Of a stretch of DNA of 64,000 nt, positions 38,364 through 47,744 are shown in pieces. The position numbers were made by a program, and so were the translations under genes. Source of the stretch: Qipengyuania vesicularis. GTDB lineage: Bacteria; Pseudomonadota; Alphaproteobacteria; Sphingomonadales; Sphingomonadaceae. The stretch spans positions 427,001-491,000 of the forward strand of contig NZ_JAIGNJ010000001.1 of assembly GCF_019711415.1 (NCBI RefSeq), written 5' to 3'. How positions within the stretch are numbered: position 1 is the stretch's first letter; each line of letters starts with the position of its first letter. The notes below the pieces were generated by a model. It worked only from the letters and a program-made list of their open reading frames with translations. It was not told the origin of the DNA and made no database searches.

Positions 38364-40030
38364 CCGCTGCGTAGTCCGCTTACGGTCGCTCCGCTGGCGG
38401 CGAGCTGCTCGATCTCGATGTGGCAATGGATCAGGCGCAACCCGCTGCGTCCTTCGGCAGCGACCAGCGCGTCCTTGAATTCCTGCGCGGTCGTGGCGGT
38501 CGCGGACCAGCCGCCGAAGGCCGAACCCATGGCCGCGAAATCGGGATTGGCGAGACGTGTTCCGCTGATCCGCTCCTCGCCCGGGAACTCGCGTTCCTGG
38601 TGCATTCGGATCGTGCCATAGGCCGAATTGTCGATCACGATGACGATAAGGTCTGCGCCGTGCTGGACCACCGTCGCCAGCTCCTGTCCGTTCATCAGGA
38701 AATCGCCGTCACCTGCGACGGCAACGACCGTCCGGTCGCGGTGGCGCAGAGCGGCCGCAACGGCGGCAGGAACGCCATATCCCATCGCGCCGCAGGTCGG
38801 GGCGAGCTGGGTCGGGAATCCCTCGTATCGCCAGTACCGATGCCACCAGCCAGCGAAATTGCCCGCGCCGTTGCAGATGATCGTGTCGGCTGGGAGCGTG
38901 TCGCGCATGAACTGCACGCACTGGCCCATGTCGAGTTCAAACTGCGGGGCGGGGTGTGCGGTTGCCCAGGCCTCCCATTCGGCGTGGGCCTCGACGCCGG
39001 CATCGAAGTCGATAGTCTCGCCATCGTCCCACAGCGCCGCACTCTCGGCGAACTCGTCCATCTCGGCGCAGATCGCGAGATCGGCGGGGTAGACGCTGTT
39101 GAGCTCGTTCGGGTCGGGATGGATGTGGACCAGCTTGCGATCCTCGGCCAGCAGCGGCGGGACAGTGTAGCCATCGGTCGTGGCCTCGCCGAGACGTGCG
39201 CCCACGGCAATAACGAGGTCGGCATTCTTGACCCGTTCGACCAGCTTGGGGTTGGGCCCGTAACCGAGGTTGCCTGCATAGACCCGGCTGGAAGGCGAGA
39301 TAGCGTCCTGGCGGCGGAAAGCGGTTGCGACGGGTAGGCCGAGGCGTTCGGCGAAAAGCTGGAAGTGCTGGCGGGCCTTGGCGTTCCAGCCTGCGCCGCC
39401 GATGATCGCGACCGGCGAGGCGGCATCGGCGATCAAAGCCATCATTGCCTGCATTGCGTCGGGGCAGGGGGCCTGTGCGGGACGCTCGACCCGTGGGCGG
39501 GGCTTTGCTGAAGTGTCGCGGCTGAGCATGTCCTCGGGCAGGGCGAGTACGACCGGCCCGGGGCGGCCGGAAATCGCGGTGGCATAGGCGCGCGCGACAT
39601 ATTCCGGGATGCGGTCAGCCGAATCTATCCGCGTCGCCCATTTGGCGATGGGTCCGAAGAAGGCCGCGAAATCGACTTCCTGAAAACCCTCGCGGTCGCG
39701 CATCTCGCTGTCGACGTCGCCAACGAACAAGATCATCGGCTGCGAATCCTGCATCGCGACATGGACGCCGATGCTGGCGTTGGTCGCGCCCGGCCCGCGC
39801 GTGACGAAGGCGACACCTGGGCGCTGGGTCATGGCACCGTCCGCACATGCCATCATCGCCACTCCGCCTTCCTGGCGGCAGGTGACGAGGTCGATCGTAT
39901 CCTGCTGGCCGAGCGCGTCGAGTACCTGGAGGAAGCTTTCGCCGGGGACGGTGAAAATCCGCTCGCAGCCCTGCTCGATCAGGCAATCGACAAGCAGTTT
40001 GGCGGCGGCGGGGGTGGGATGTTTGCTCAT
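38360..40030 (-). CDS. Thiamine pyrophosphate enzyme, acetolactate synthase-like
   Basis: 556 residues with the three TPP-enzyme domains: N-terminal PYR domain with the catalytic Glu in FTVPGESFLQVLDAL, a central domain (190-330), and the PP domain with GDGDFLMNGQELATVVQHGADLIVIVIDN (TPP/Mg motif). It resembles acetolactate synthase large subunits but no small-subunit gene is nearby, and residues that fix pyruvate/FAD use cannot be judged by eye. It may be a decarboxylase or catabolic synthase. A CtrA-like box is in the 147-nt gap to the divergent small gene. Confidence 0.88.
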   Translation of the reverse strand: MSKHPTPAAAKLLVDCLIEQGCERIFTVPGESFLQVLDALGQQDTIDLVTCRQEGGVAMMACADGAMTQRPGVAFVTRGPGATNASIGVHVAMQDSQPMILFVGDVDSEMRDREGFQEVDFAAFFGPIAKWATRIDSADRIPEYVARAYATAISGRPGPVVLALPEDMLSRDTSAKPRPRVERPAQAPCPDAMQAMMALIADAASPVAIIGGAGWNAKARQHFQLFAERLGLPVATAFRRQDAISPSSRVYAGNLGYGPNPKLVERVKNADLVIAVGARLGEATTDGYTVPPLLAEDRKLVHIHPDPNELNSVYPADLAICAEMDEFAESAALWDDGETIDFDAGVEAHAEWEAWATAHPAPQFELDMGQCVQFMRDTLPADTIICNGAGNFAGWWHRYWRYEGFPTQLAPTCGAMGYGVPAAVAAALRHRDRTVVAVAGDGDFLMNGQELATVVQHGADLIVIVIDNSAYGTIRMHQEREFPGEERISGTRLANPDFAAMGSAFGGWSATATTAQEFKDALVAAEGRSGLRLIHCHIEIEQLAASGATVSGLRSG

Positions 40031-40153
40031 GGCTGGGGCGGTTAGCCGCGCAGACCCTGCGGTGCAATCTTTGCTGTCGTTCCAGACGCTTATCCCCGGA
40101 GCGAAAACGCTTGTCCCGAATTGGAACAGCTTGATTTTGCGGGAAACTTTTAG

Positions 40154-40169
40154 TTAAAGAAGCGTTAAC
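40154..40169. promoter_or_regulatory. CtrA-type box
   Basis: TTAA-AGAAGCG-TTAAC matches the alphaproteobacterial CtrA consensus TTAA-N7-TTAAC at every defined base. It ends 8 nt before the ATG of the small gene at 40178 and 124 nt before the divergent TPP enzyme, so either could be controlled, the former possibly by repression. Confidence 0.55.
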
Positions 40170-40177
40170 TCGACATC

Positions 40178-40372
40178 ATGAGACGCGCACTTGTTCTTAC
40201 CAACGAGACCGCCCGGCACTGGCTTCGGGCATCTCTGCCGCAGCGCCGCCGTATGTTTGCGGATGTCCCTCAGGCCGATGTCGTCGACTGGCGGCTGACG
40301 GCTTCGGACGTGCGCGGCGTCGCGACGACCTATTTCGCCACAGTCGCTGCGGTTCTCGCCTTCATCATCTAG
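40178..40372 (+). CDS. Small protein with a C-terminal membrane tail, unknown
   Basis: 64 residues. A basic first half (MRRALVLTNETARHWLRASL) is followed by VPQADVVDWRLTASDVRGVA and a hydrophobic end (TTYFATVAAVLAFII) that could be a tail anchor. Family not recognised. The frame ends exactly at the convergent transporter's stop (4-nt overlap). The ribosome-binding site is poor (AAGAAG, 12 nt away) and a perfect CtrA box sits right before it, so a later start at ATG 40253 is possible if the promoter fires rightward. Confidence 0.55.
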   Translation: MRRALVLTNETARHWLRASLPQRRRMFADVPQADVVDWRLTASDVRGVATTYFATVAAVLAFII

Positions 40373-41718
40373 GCACTCGCGCCGGCAGCTGCCGCTGCGG
40401 TTCGCTCTGCTACCAAGAGGCGGCGGCCGAGCCATGCCGAGATCAGGCACATGGCTGCGCTGATCAGAACCTGCTCGACGATTGGCACGCCGGCGACGCT
40501 CATCCCCATCGCGAGCAGCGATCCGCAGACCATCGCCCCCGAATTGACGATATTGTTGGCCGCGATCGTTCGCGAGGCGCGATCCGGTGCGACGCGCGTC
40601 GTGAGGAATGCGTAGAGCGGCACCACGAACATCCCGCCTGCCACCGCGATCCCCAGCAGGCTCAGCAGGATCACGGTCGCAAGCGGCCAGGAGAGGAAGC
40701 CCGCGACATCGAGCAGTTCGGTCGGCTTGTCCGATTCCCACAGTTTGCAGACCAGGTAGAAGGCAACCACGAAGACCCCCATCGCGATCACCGATAGCGG
40801 CGCATAGCGGGCGGAGACCTTGCCCTTGAGCAAAGCCCCGACAATCACCGAACCGATCGCGACGCCGACCGAGAATACGACGAGGAAGATGCTGGCCACC
40901 TCCTTGCTCGCCATGATCACGTTCTTGGCGAGCGGCGGGAACTGGATGAACAACACTGCCCCGATGGTCCAGAAGAAGCTGATCGCGAGGATGGCGTAGT
41001 AGACCTCGCGGTTGTGCATCGTCTCGCGGATCAGCTGGGTCGAGGCCCTCAGGATGTGCAAGTCGATCTTCTCGATCTTGCCTTGCGGCGGGGCGGGGGG
41101 AACCTGCCGGCTGACGAGGTAGCCGACGATAGAAGTCAGCACGATGCCCACGGCGGCAACCTCGACCGCGATCCATCCGGCCAAGATCGTGCCCGCGAGA
41201 ATCGCGATATAGGTTCCGGCCTCGACCAGCCCGGTGCCCGCCAGTACCTCGTCTTTGTGCAAGTGCTGCGGCAGGATCGCGTATTTGATCGGCCCGAGGA
41301 AGGTCGACTGGATCCCGGTCATGAACAGCGCCAGCAGCATCAGCAGGACGGGAACGCTTGTCTGGATCCCGAACAGATTCACCGGCATCTCATAGCCCTG
41401 CCATGCGAGCATCAATCCGCTCGCGCCGATCAGCATCAGCACGATCTCGCAGGCCTTCACCTTGCGGATGATCGAGGCCTTGTCGCGCATGTCGGCCAGC
41501 TGCCCGGCGAGCGCGGACAGGATGAAGAAGGGCAGGATGAACAGGCCCGACGCGATCGCCGAAAACAGCCCCTCCGCCTCTTCCGAATTGAAGATCGAAT
41601 AGACAACGAACAGGACCATCGCGGTCTTGTAGAGATTGTCGTTGAAGGCGTTGAAGAGCTGCGTGACGAACAGCGGCAGGAACCGCCTGGTGCGCAGCAA
41701 GTGAGTGCTTGTGAACAT
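40369..41718 (-). CDS. MFS transporter, LplT-like (lysophospholipid)
   Basis: 449 residues from ATG 41718 (GGGGGG upstream); a longer frame adds 21 unlikely residues. Twelve transmembrane segments; LPLFVTQLFNAFNDNLYKTAMVLFV and FLGPIKYAILPQHL are typical of LplT and of the MFS half of acyltransferase fusions. Those proteins flip lysophospholipids inward for reacylation. It is divergent from pgsA, another phospholipid gene, in keeping with that role. No acyltransferase gene is adjacent. Confidence 0.86.
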   Translation of the reverse strand: MFTSTHLLRTRRFLPLFVTQLFNAFNDNLYKTAMVLFVVYSIFNSEEAEGLFSAIASGLFILPFFILSALAGQLADMRDKASIIRKVKACEIVLMLIGASGLMLAWQGYEMPVNLFGIQTSVPVLLMLLALFMTGIQSTFLGPIKYAILPQHLHKDEVLAGTGLVEAGTYIAILAGTILAGWIAVEVAAVGIVLTSIVGYLVSRQVPPAPPQGKIEKIDLHILRASTQLIRETMHNREVYYAILAISFFWTIGAVLFIQFPPLAKNVIMASKEVASIFLVVFSVGVAIGSVIVGALLKGKVSARYAPLSVIAMGVFVVAFYLVCKLWESDKPTELLDVAGFLSWPLATVILLSLLGIAVAGGMFVVPLYAFLTTRVAPDRASRTIAANNIVNSGAMVCGSLLAMGMSVAGVPIVEQVLISAAMCLISAWLGRRLLVAERTAAAAAGASA

Positions 41719-41835
41719 GACCCCCCGGGAAGAAACCTTCCGTATAGGAACCCTTGGTAGAGACATCGCGGCGGCGGACAACCCCGTGTCGCGTCTTTTG
41801 CGGCGGGGCGTTTGCCGTTAGGGGAACGAGGAACG

Positions 41836-42429
41836 ATGCTGACGCTGCCCAATATCCTGACGCTTTCGCGCATTTTCGCGATTCCCGTGCTGGCCTTCCT
41901 GCTGTGGTGGCCCGGCTGGGAACTGGGCTTCCTGATGGCATTCGGCCTCTATTCGCTGATGGGCATCACCGACTATTTCGACGGCTATCTCGCGCGCAGC
42001 AGCGGGACGGTGTCGAAGCTCGGCATCTTCCTCGACCCGATTGCAGACAAGATCATGGTGGCCGCCGTAATCCTCGTGCTTGCCGCGCAGGGCGTGCTTA
42101 CAGGGCCCTATGTCGGCGATGCGCATGTGATCGCGGGGCTCATCATCCTGATGCGCGAGATCGCCGTATCGGGCCTGCGCGAGTTCCTCGGGCCGTTGCA
42201 GGTCTCCGTCCCGGTCAGCCGCCTCGCCAAGTGGAAGACGACCTTCCAGATGCTGGCGCTGGGCTCGCTAATCCTCGGCCAGGGCCTGCCGGACTGGAAC
42301 GTGATGATCGGCACGGTCGATGCGAATGTGCCGCACACCGTGGGCCTGATCACCCTGTGGGGCGCGGCCGTGATGACGGTGATCACAGGCTGGGATTACC
42401 TGCGGGTCGGCCTCAAGCACATGGATTAG
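41836..42429 (+). CDS. pgsA: CDP-diacylglycerol--glycerol-3-phosphate 3-phosphatidyltransferase
   Basis: 197 residues from ATG 41836 (GAGGAA upstream). The CDP-alcohol phosphotransferase signature is intact: DYFDGYLAR, then G, then FLDPIADK. Several transmembrane helices. It makes phosphatidylglycerol phosphate, using CDP-diacylglycerol from CdsA. Complete; the following 182 nt carry no gene. Confidence 0.95.
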   Translation: MLTLPNILTLSRIFAIPVLAFLLWWPGWELGFLMAFGLYSLMGITDYFDGYLARSSGTVSKLGIFLDPIADKIMVAAVILVLAAQGVLTGPYVGDAHVIAGLIILMREIAVSGLREFLGPLQVSVPVSRLAKWKTTFQMLALGSLILGQGLPDWNVMIGTVDANVPHTVGLITLWGAAVMTVITGWDYLRVGLKHMD

Positions 42430-42611
42430 GACTGCGCGGGCGATCCTACAGCTTGGAACACATGGAACACGGTCTTTGAGGGGAAGCTCTCTTGGGCCTG
42501 AAGCCGCGGTGTGTGAGTGATCGACTGGGAGAAAGAGCGGACTGGAAGCTAGCTGCCTCCGGGCAGGTAGGAAATGTCGGGAATGGGGTGAAAAGCGGAC
42601 ATTCGCTAGCG
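42430..42611. other. Intergenic stretch with a short tandem repeat
   Basis: Nothing coding. It has GGAACACATGGAACAC, a 7-nt unit repeated after 2 nt, near 42455-42470. It separates pgsA from the atypical gene at 42612. Confidence 0.4.
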
Positions 42612-42995
42612 TCATTCGTTTTCCACTCTCCTGTCCGGCATTGCTTCTAATGCCGCAGCGGCGCACTCTCGAATCTGCTCCCAGCGCGGATCAGAGAAGA
42701 GCGCTTCGCGCCTCCAAAACGCCTTGTCACCGCCAGTTCGAAGGTCCCCAAAGATTGCGGCAACTGACCGCGCCGCATCAATTTCAGCCTGTGTAATTTC
42801 ACCAAGCTCATGTTTGTATTCGCAAGCAACGTAGTAATCGTCAAATTCCAATAGCAACTCGTCGTTGCCGTAGCAGGCGGCACTTTTTCCATTTGTCAAA
42901 TTTCTAAAGGTGTAATCGAGGTATTCGACTTGGGCCTGCGCAGGAGACGCAAGTATCAAGATCGAGTCTCGCAAATTTGCATACCACAAACTCAT
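42612..42995 (-). CDS. Orphan hypothetical protein of atypical composition
   Basis: 127 residues, not recognised. The protein looks real (MSLWYANLRDSILILASP, then ELLLEFDDYYVACEYKHELGEI and WRREALFSDPRWEQIRECAAAALEAMP), acidic and soluble. Its codons differ from the neighbours: TTG, ATA, AGA, AGT, CTA and many A/T-ending codons, rare elsewhere in this window. That points to recent transfer. Acidic single genes of this size are often immunity proteins, but no toxin gene is beside it, so this is a guess. No clear ribosome-binding site. Confidence 0.6.
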   Translation of the reverse strand: MSLWYANLRDSILILASPAQAQVEYLDYTFRNLTNGKSAACYGNDELLLEFDDYYVACEYKHELGEITQAEIDAARSVAAIFGDLRTGGDKAFWRREALFSDPRWEQIRECAAAALEAMPDRRVENE

Positions 42996-43121
42996 GTTTG
43001 GACACTATCTGCCAAATTTCTTGGACACAATGCTCTGCGCGAGATGTCAGACTCACAGACCTAGAAGTATTGATCGCAAATTCGGGCGGCTGTCAGCCTT
43101 CGGGTCGCTCGCGAACCTTCC

Positions 43122-44018
43122 TCACCCCGCCCGCAATTCCTCTGCCAGCAGTTCGAAATCTTCCCGCCGCGGGGAGTTCTTGCGCCAGATCAGTGCGATC
43201 TCGCGGCTGGCGCTCTTTGATTTGAGCGGGCGGGCGACCACCTCGGTGCCGCGCAGGATGCCGGCCTCGACCGCCATTTCGGGCAGCATCGTCAGCCCCA
43301 GGCCGTTGTCGACCATTTGCACCAGCGTGTGCAGGCTGGTGCCGATCATGGTGGTCGAACCGCGCAGTTCGGGCCGGTTGCAGGCGGCGAGTGCGTGGTC
43401 CTTCAGGCAGTGCCCGTCTTCGAGCAGCAGCAGTCGCCCGTCGTCGATCATGTCGGGGCTCACCGTCGCGGGTGGATCGCGCGGATCGTCTTTCGGGAAG
43501 GCGACATAGAGCGGATCGTCGGAGATATGCGCCTTCTCCACCTCTCCGGTGGCAAAGGGGAGGGCGAGCAGCACGCAATCGACGCGCCCGTGCTGGAGCG
43601 ATTCTACCGCGTCGTGGCTGGTCTCCTCGCGCAGGAATAGCTCGAGCTCGGGCCGTTCCTTGCGCAGGCGCGGCAGGAAGCGCGGGAGCAGGAAAGGCGC
43701 GATGGTCGGGATCACGCTCATGCGCAGCTGGCCCGCCAGCGGCTTGCCCGCGGCCTGGACGAGGTCCGCCAGTTCCTCCGTCTCGCGCAGCACCCGGTGC
43801 GCCTTTTCGACCACCTGGTTGCCCAGTGCCGTGAAACGCACCACCCGCCGGCTCCGCTCGACCAACGTCACGCCCAGCAACGACTCCAGCTCGCGAATGC
43901 CCGCAGACAGCGTCGACTGCGACACGAAGCTGGCCTCGGCAGCACGGCCGAAATGGCCATGCTCGTGCAGCGCCACGAGGTACTGCAGCTGCTTGAGAGT
44001 GGGGAGGTAGGTAGACAT
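43122..44018 (-). CDS. oxyR: Hydrogen peroxide-sensing regulator OxyR
   Basis: 298 residues, LysR family. N-terminal helix-turn-helix (LKQLQYLVALHEHGHFGRAAEASFVSQS begins it). The regulatory domain has EDGHCLKDHALAAC with Cys204 and Cys213, the same nine-residue spacing as the disulfide-forming pair C199/C208 of E. coli OxyR, so peroxide sensing is well supported. No catalase or peroxiredoxin gene is adjacent; targets lie elsewhere. It is preceded by a REP-like inverted repeat. Confidence 0.93.
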   Translation of the reverse strand: MSTYLPTLKQLQYLVALHEHGHFGRAAEASFVSQSTLSAGIRELESLLGVTLVERSRRVVRFTALGNQVVEKAHRVLRETEELADLVQAAGKPLAGQLRMSVIPTIAPFLLPRFLPRLRKERPELELFLREETSHDAVESLQHGRVDCVLLALPFATGEVEKAHISDDPLYVAFPKDDPRDPPATVSPDMIDDGRLLLLEDGHCLKDHALAACNRPELRGSTTMIGTSLHTLVQMVDNGLGLTMLPEMAVEAGILRGTEVVARPLKSKSASREIALIWRKNSPRREDFELLAEELRAG

Positions 44019-44034
44019 TCTGGCTCGGCCCTAT

Positions 44035-44126
44035 CCGTTCGCCCTGAGCTTGTCGAAGGGCCGTACTTCACTTTGAGCGATGCGCTAGATGAAAAAGCGG
44101 TGCTTCGACAAGCTCAGCACGAACGG
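44035..44126. repeat. REP-like inverted repeat between oxyR and rnd
   Basis: Two 24-nt arms (44035-44058 and 44103-44126) are inverted copies with 22 of 24 bases matching, built around GAGCTTGTCGAAG and CTTCGACAAGCTC, and separated by 44 nt. This palindrome type is scattered through many sphingomonad genomes (from memory). It lies between the upstream side of oxyR and the 3' end of rnd. Confidence 0.7.
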
Positions 44127-44131
44127 AAAGC

Positions 44132-45349
44132 CTACTCCGCCGTTATCACTTCATCTTGAGCCGCTTCCATCATGCCGGCGTGCACATCGTCGACGTGGGT
44201 CATCAGCAGGCGACCGTCTTTGACCGCGAATGCCAGGCGGCCTTCGACCAGTTCGAGGGCATCCTTGCCGAACACCTCGTAGCGCCAGCCCTGCAAGATC
44301 GGCAGCTTGCGCACGCCAGCCGCCAGCGCTTCCATTTCGTCGGCGCGGGTCAGGAGGCGGGCGGCCACGTCGATCTCGCGAGCGCGGATCTTGAGCAAGA
44401 GCTTGAGAAGGTCCGCCACCAGCGCGCCCTCCTTGCCCAGCGGCGCACCGCGCTTGGGCTTTTCGGGCATCTCGTCCTTGGACAGCGGTTCGGCCTTGTC
44501 GATGACCTTCATCAGCCGCTTGCCGATGTCATTGTCCTTCCACGCATTGGACAGGCCGCGGACCTTGGTGAGGTCGCCCTGCTTCTTCGGTGGGTGGCTG
44601 GCGATGTCTGCCAGCGTTTCGTCGCGCATGATCCGGCCGCGCGGGATGTTCTTGTGCTGCGCCTCACCTTCGCGCCATGCGGCGAGCGCTTTCAGGCGGC
44701 CGAGGACGGTGGGGTTGCGCCCTGGCGAGCGAATGCGCTTCCACGCCTGGTCGGCATCATTGGCGTAGTTTTCCGGATCGGCGAGCTTGTCCATCTCCGC
44801 ATCGAGCCAGGCGCCGCGGCCGGTCTTGATCAGCTTCTTCAGGATCTTGGGGAAGATCTTCGAGAGGTGCGTTACGTCGCCGATCGCATATTCGATCTGC
44901 CGGTCGGTCAGCGGGCGGCGCCCCCAGTCGGTGAAGCGCGCGCCCTTGTCCACGGTAATGCCGAGCCAGCTTTCGACCAGATTGGCATAGCCGATCTGCT
45001 CGTTCTGGCTGATCGCCATCATCGCGATCTGCGTGTCGAAGATCGGGTGCGGCGTCTTGCCGGTGAAATTATAGACGATCTCGACGTCCTGTCCGCCGGC
45101 ATGGAAGACCTTGAGGACCTCCTCATTGTCGCACAGCAGCTCCCACAGGGGTGCAAGGTCGATACCTTCGGCCAGCGGGTCGATGGCCGCGGCCTCATCC
45201 TCGTTTGCGATCTGCACCAGGCACAGCTCCGGCCAGTAGGTGTTCTCGCGCATGAATTCGGTGTCGACGGTGACGAAATCGCTCTTCGCCAGGCGCTCGC
45301 AAAGATCGGCGAGCGTATCGGTATCGGTAATCAGTTCGTGTATTTTCAT
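44132..45349 (-). CDS. rnd: Ribonuclease D
   Basis: 405 residues from ATG 45349; the longer frame adds 20 residues without a site. DEDD exonuclease motifs: FVTVDTEFMRE, VFHAGGQDVEIVYN and QIEYAIGDVTHLSKI. An HRDC domain follows (about 210-290). It trims 3' ends of tRNA precursors and other small RNAs. Divergent from aspS with the aspS promoter between. Confidence 0.96.
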   Translation of the reverse strand: MKIHELITDTDTLADLCERLAKSDFVTVDTEFMRENTYWPELCLVQIANEDEAAAIDPLAEGIDLAPLWELLCDNEEVLKVFHAGGQDVEIVYNFTGKTPHPIFDTQIAMMAISQNEQIGYANLVESWLGITVDKGARFTDWGRRPLTDRQIEYAIGDVTHLSKIFPKILKKLIKTGRGAWLDAEMDKLADPENYANDADQAWKRIRSPGRNPTVLGRLKALAAWREGEAQHKNIPRGRIMRDETLADIASHPPKKQGDLTKVRGLSNAWKDNDIGKRLMKVIDKAEPLSKDEMPEKPKRGAPLGKEGALVADLLKLLLKIRAREIDVAARLLTRADEMEALAAGVRKLPILQGWRYEVFGKDALELVEGRLAFAVKDGRLLMTHVDDVHAGMMEAAQDEVITAE

Positions 45350-45402
45350 CGTGTCTTTTCTGTCGTTCGAGCGGAGTGCCGCTCCCGCACCGCAAGCGAA
45401 CC

Positions 45403-45431
45403 TTGACAAAAGCCCGCTGGTGCCCTGTTAG
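45403..45431 (+). promoter_or_regulatory. Predicted aspS promoter
   Basis: TTGACA (45403-45408), 17-nt spacer, TGTTAG (45426-45431), then GCGCGCGCG. Leader about 72 nt. One of the best matches in the window. Confidence 0.6.
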
Positions 45432-45509
45432 CGCGCGCGATTCCCCGCTAGGGGTCCGCGCACGCCAGCGCCCTTAGCGCCATACATCCCAAATTGGAAA
45501 GACTTCCAG

Positions 45510-47330
45510 ATGCACGCCTATCGTACCCACAACTGCGCTCAGCTGACGAAAGACAATGTCGGCGAAACCGTCCGCCTGTCAGGCTGGGTGCACAACAAGC
45601 GCGATCATGGCGGCGTGCTCTTCGTCGATTTGCGCGATCACTATGGCATCACGCAGATCGTTGCCGATAGCGACAGCCCGGCGCTGCCCGTGCTGGAGAA
45701 GATGAAGCTGGAATCGGTCGTCACCATCGACGGCACGGTAAAGGCGCGCGACGAGGTTGCGGTCAACAAGAACCTGCCGACGGGTGAGATCGAGGTCTTC
45801 GCCCGCGAAATCACCGTCCAGAGCCGCGCGGACGACCTGCCGCTGATCGTGAACCAGGCAGAAGACTATCCGGAAGAGACGCGTCTCAAATACCGCTTCG
45901 TCGACCTGCGCCGCGAGCGTGTTCACAACAACATCATGTTGCGCAACCGTGTGATTACCTCGCTGCGCCAGCGCATGATCGCGCAAGGGTTTTCCGAGTT
46001 CCAGACGCCCATCCTCGGTGCATCGAGCCCCGAAGGCGCGCGCGACTATCTCGTGCCCAGCCGTCTCCACCCGGGCCGCTTCTACGCGCTTCCGCAGGCG
46101 CCGCAGATGTTCAAGCAGCTGCTGATGGTCGCCGGTTTCGACCGCTACTTCCAGATCGCGCCCTGCTTCCGCGACGAAGACCTGCGCGCCGACCGCAGCC
46201 CCGAATTCTACCAGCTCGACTTCGAAATGAGCTTCGTGACGCAGGAAGATGTCTTCCAGGCGATCGAACCGGTGCTTGCTGGCGTGTTCGAGGAGTTCTC
46301 GGGTGGCAAGACTGTGACCCCGGCCGGTGAATTCCCGCGCATCCCCTATGCCGAGGCGATGCTGAAGTATGGTTCGGACAAGCCCGACCTGCGCAACCCG
46401 CTGATCATTTCGGACGTCACCTCGCACTTTGAAAAGTCGGGCTTCGGACTGTTCGAGAAGATTGTCGGCACCGGCGGCAAGGTCCGCGTGGTCCCGGCTC
46501 CGAACACGCATGAAAAGAGCCGCAAGTTCTTCGACGAGATGAACGACTGGGCGCGTAAGGAAGGTTTTGCCGGTCTCGGCTACGTCACGCGCAAGGGAGG
46601 CGAGTTCGGCGGTCCGATCGCCAAGAACCACGGCACCGAAGGCATGGAAAAGCTCTATGCCGAACTGGGCCTCGGTGAAAACGACGGCCTGTTCTTTGCC
46701 GCGGGCAAGGAAAAGGATGCTGCCAAGCTGGCCGGTGCTGCGCGCACCCGCGTCGCTGAGGAACTGGGCCTGATCGAAGAAGGCTGCTTCAAGTTCTGCT
46801 GGATCGTCGACTTCCCCATGTTCGAATATGACGAGGAACTGAAGAAGGTCGATTTCAGCCACAACCCCTTCTCGATGCCGCAGGGCGAGATGGAAGCGCT
46901 GGAAACCAAGGACCCGCTCGATATCCTCGCATGGCAGTACGACATCGTCTGCAACGGCTACGAACTGTCCTCGGGTGCGATCCGGAACCACAAGCCGGAA
47001 ATCATGTACAAGGCGTTCGAAATTGCCGGCTACACGCAGGCCGATGTGGACGAGAATTTCTCGGGCATGATTGAGGCCTTCAAGCTCGGCGCACCGCCCC
47101 ACGGCGGTTCCGCACCGGGCATCGACCGCATCGTGATGCTGCTCGCCGACGAGCCGAACATCCGCGAAGTGATCGCTTTCCCGCTCAACCAGAAGGCTCA
47201 GGACCTGATGATGGGCGCACCCAATCTCGTCAGCCCGCGCCAGCTGCGTGACGTGCATATCCGCACCGTTGAAGCCCCCAAGCCGCAAGGCGCCGAGGCA
47301 ACCCGCGTGGACCGTAGCGGCGGCGAGTAA
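45510..47330 (+). CDS. aspS: Aspartate--tRNA ligase
   Basis: 606 residues: N-terminal OB-fold anticodon domain ([21 protein letters not shown]), class II catalytic core with motif 2 [18 protein letters not shown] and motif 3 [14 protein letters not shown], and the bacterial GAD insertion (about 300-420). Charges tRNA-Asp. In Alphaproteobacteria the enzyme is often non-discriminating, also charging tRNA-Asn for GatCAB; the sequence alone does not settle that. Monocistronic by appearance. Confidence 0.97.
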   Translation: MHAYRTHNCAQLTKDNVGETVRLSGWVHNKRDHGGVLFVDLRDHYGITQIVADSDSPALPVLEKMKLESVVTIDGTVKARDEVAVNKNLPTGEIEVFAREITVQSRADDLPLIVNQAEDYPEETRLKYRFVDLRRERVHNNIMLRNRVITSLRQRMIAQGFSEFQTPILGASSPEGARDYLVPSRLHPGRFYALPQAPQMFKQLLMVAGFDRYFQIAPCFRDEDLRADRSPEFYQLDFEMSFVTQEDVFQAIEPVLAGVFEEFSGGKTVTPAGEFPRIPYAEAMLKYGSDKPDLRNPLIISDVTSHFEKSGFGLFEKIVGTGGKVRVVPAPNTHEKSRKFFDEMNDWARKEGFAGLGYVTRKGGEFGGPIAKNHGTEGMEKLYAELGLGENDGLFFAAGKEKDAAKLAGAARTRVAEELGLIEEGCFKFCWIVDFPMFEYDEELKKVDFSHNPFSMPQGEMEALETKDPLDILAWQYDIVCNGYELSSGAIRNHKPEIMYKAFEIAGYTQADVDENFSGMIEAFKLGAPPHGGSAPGIDRIVMLLADEPNIREVIAFPLNQKAQDLMMGAPNLVSPRQLRDVHIRTVEAPKPQGAEATRVDRSGGE

Positions 47331-47411
47331 ACCCATGCCCCTTGCGCAAGCCTCTTGCGTTCATTAGGGCGAAACCCAACTTAATAACCCCCAAGATTGA
47401 GAGGGAATAGA

Positions 47412-47648
47412 ATGAGCGATACTGCCGACCGCGTGCAGAAGATTGTCGTCGAGCATCTCGGCGTCGAGGCCGACAAGGTTACCCAGGAAGCCAGCTTCAT
47501 CGACGATCTGGGCGCAGACAGCCTCGACATCGTCGAACTGGTCATGGCGTTCGAAGAAGAGTTCGGCGTCGAAATCCCCGACGATGCGGCTGAGAAGATC
47601 ACCACCGTCGGCGACGCGACCAAGTATATCGAAGAGCACAAGGGCTAA
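47412..47648 (+). CDS. acpP: Acyl carrier protein
   Basis: 78 residues from ATG 47412 (GAGGGAA upstream). [21 protein letters not shown] carries the phosphopantetheine serine (Ser in ADSLD). Highly acidic. A weak promoter candidate, TTGCGC-17-TAGGGC (47342-47370), lies upstream. It is the carrier for FabZ, FabF and the FabH-like enzyme in this window. Confidence 0.98.
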   Translation: MSDTADRVQKIVVEHLGVEADKVTQEASFIDDLGADSLDIVELVMAFEEEFGVEIPDDAAEKITTVGDATKYIEEHKG

Positions 47649-47689
47649 GCCCAACCTGCTTTTTGCACCCGCGTGATGCGCGGGACCGG

Positions 47690-47732
47690 ACAGGCCCGAC
47701 CCTGATGATGGGCCGGGCCTGTTGTCTTTTTT
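47690..47732 (+). terminator. Terminator between acpP and fabF
   Basis: ACAGGCCCG (47690-47698) pairs with CGGGCCTGT (47714-47722), with GACCC/GGGCC extension in the loop side, followed by TCTTTTTT (to 47732). It lies 13 nt before fabF and probably ends most acpP messages while letting some read through. Confidence 0.8.
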
Positions 47733-47744
47733 GCGGAGAATTAC

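Noticed and set aside
45579-47336. 585-codon open frame antisense to aspS
   Set aside because: It mirrors the whole of aspS, has no family resemblance and arises from codon bias in GC-rich DNA.
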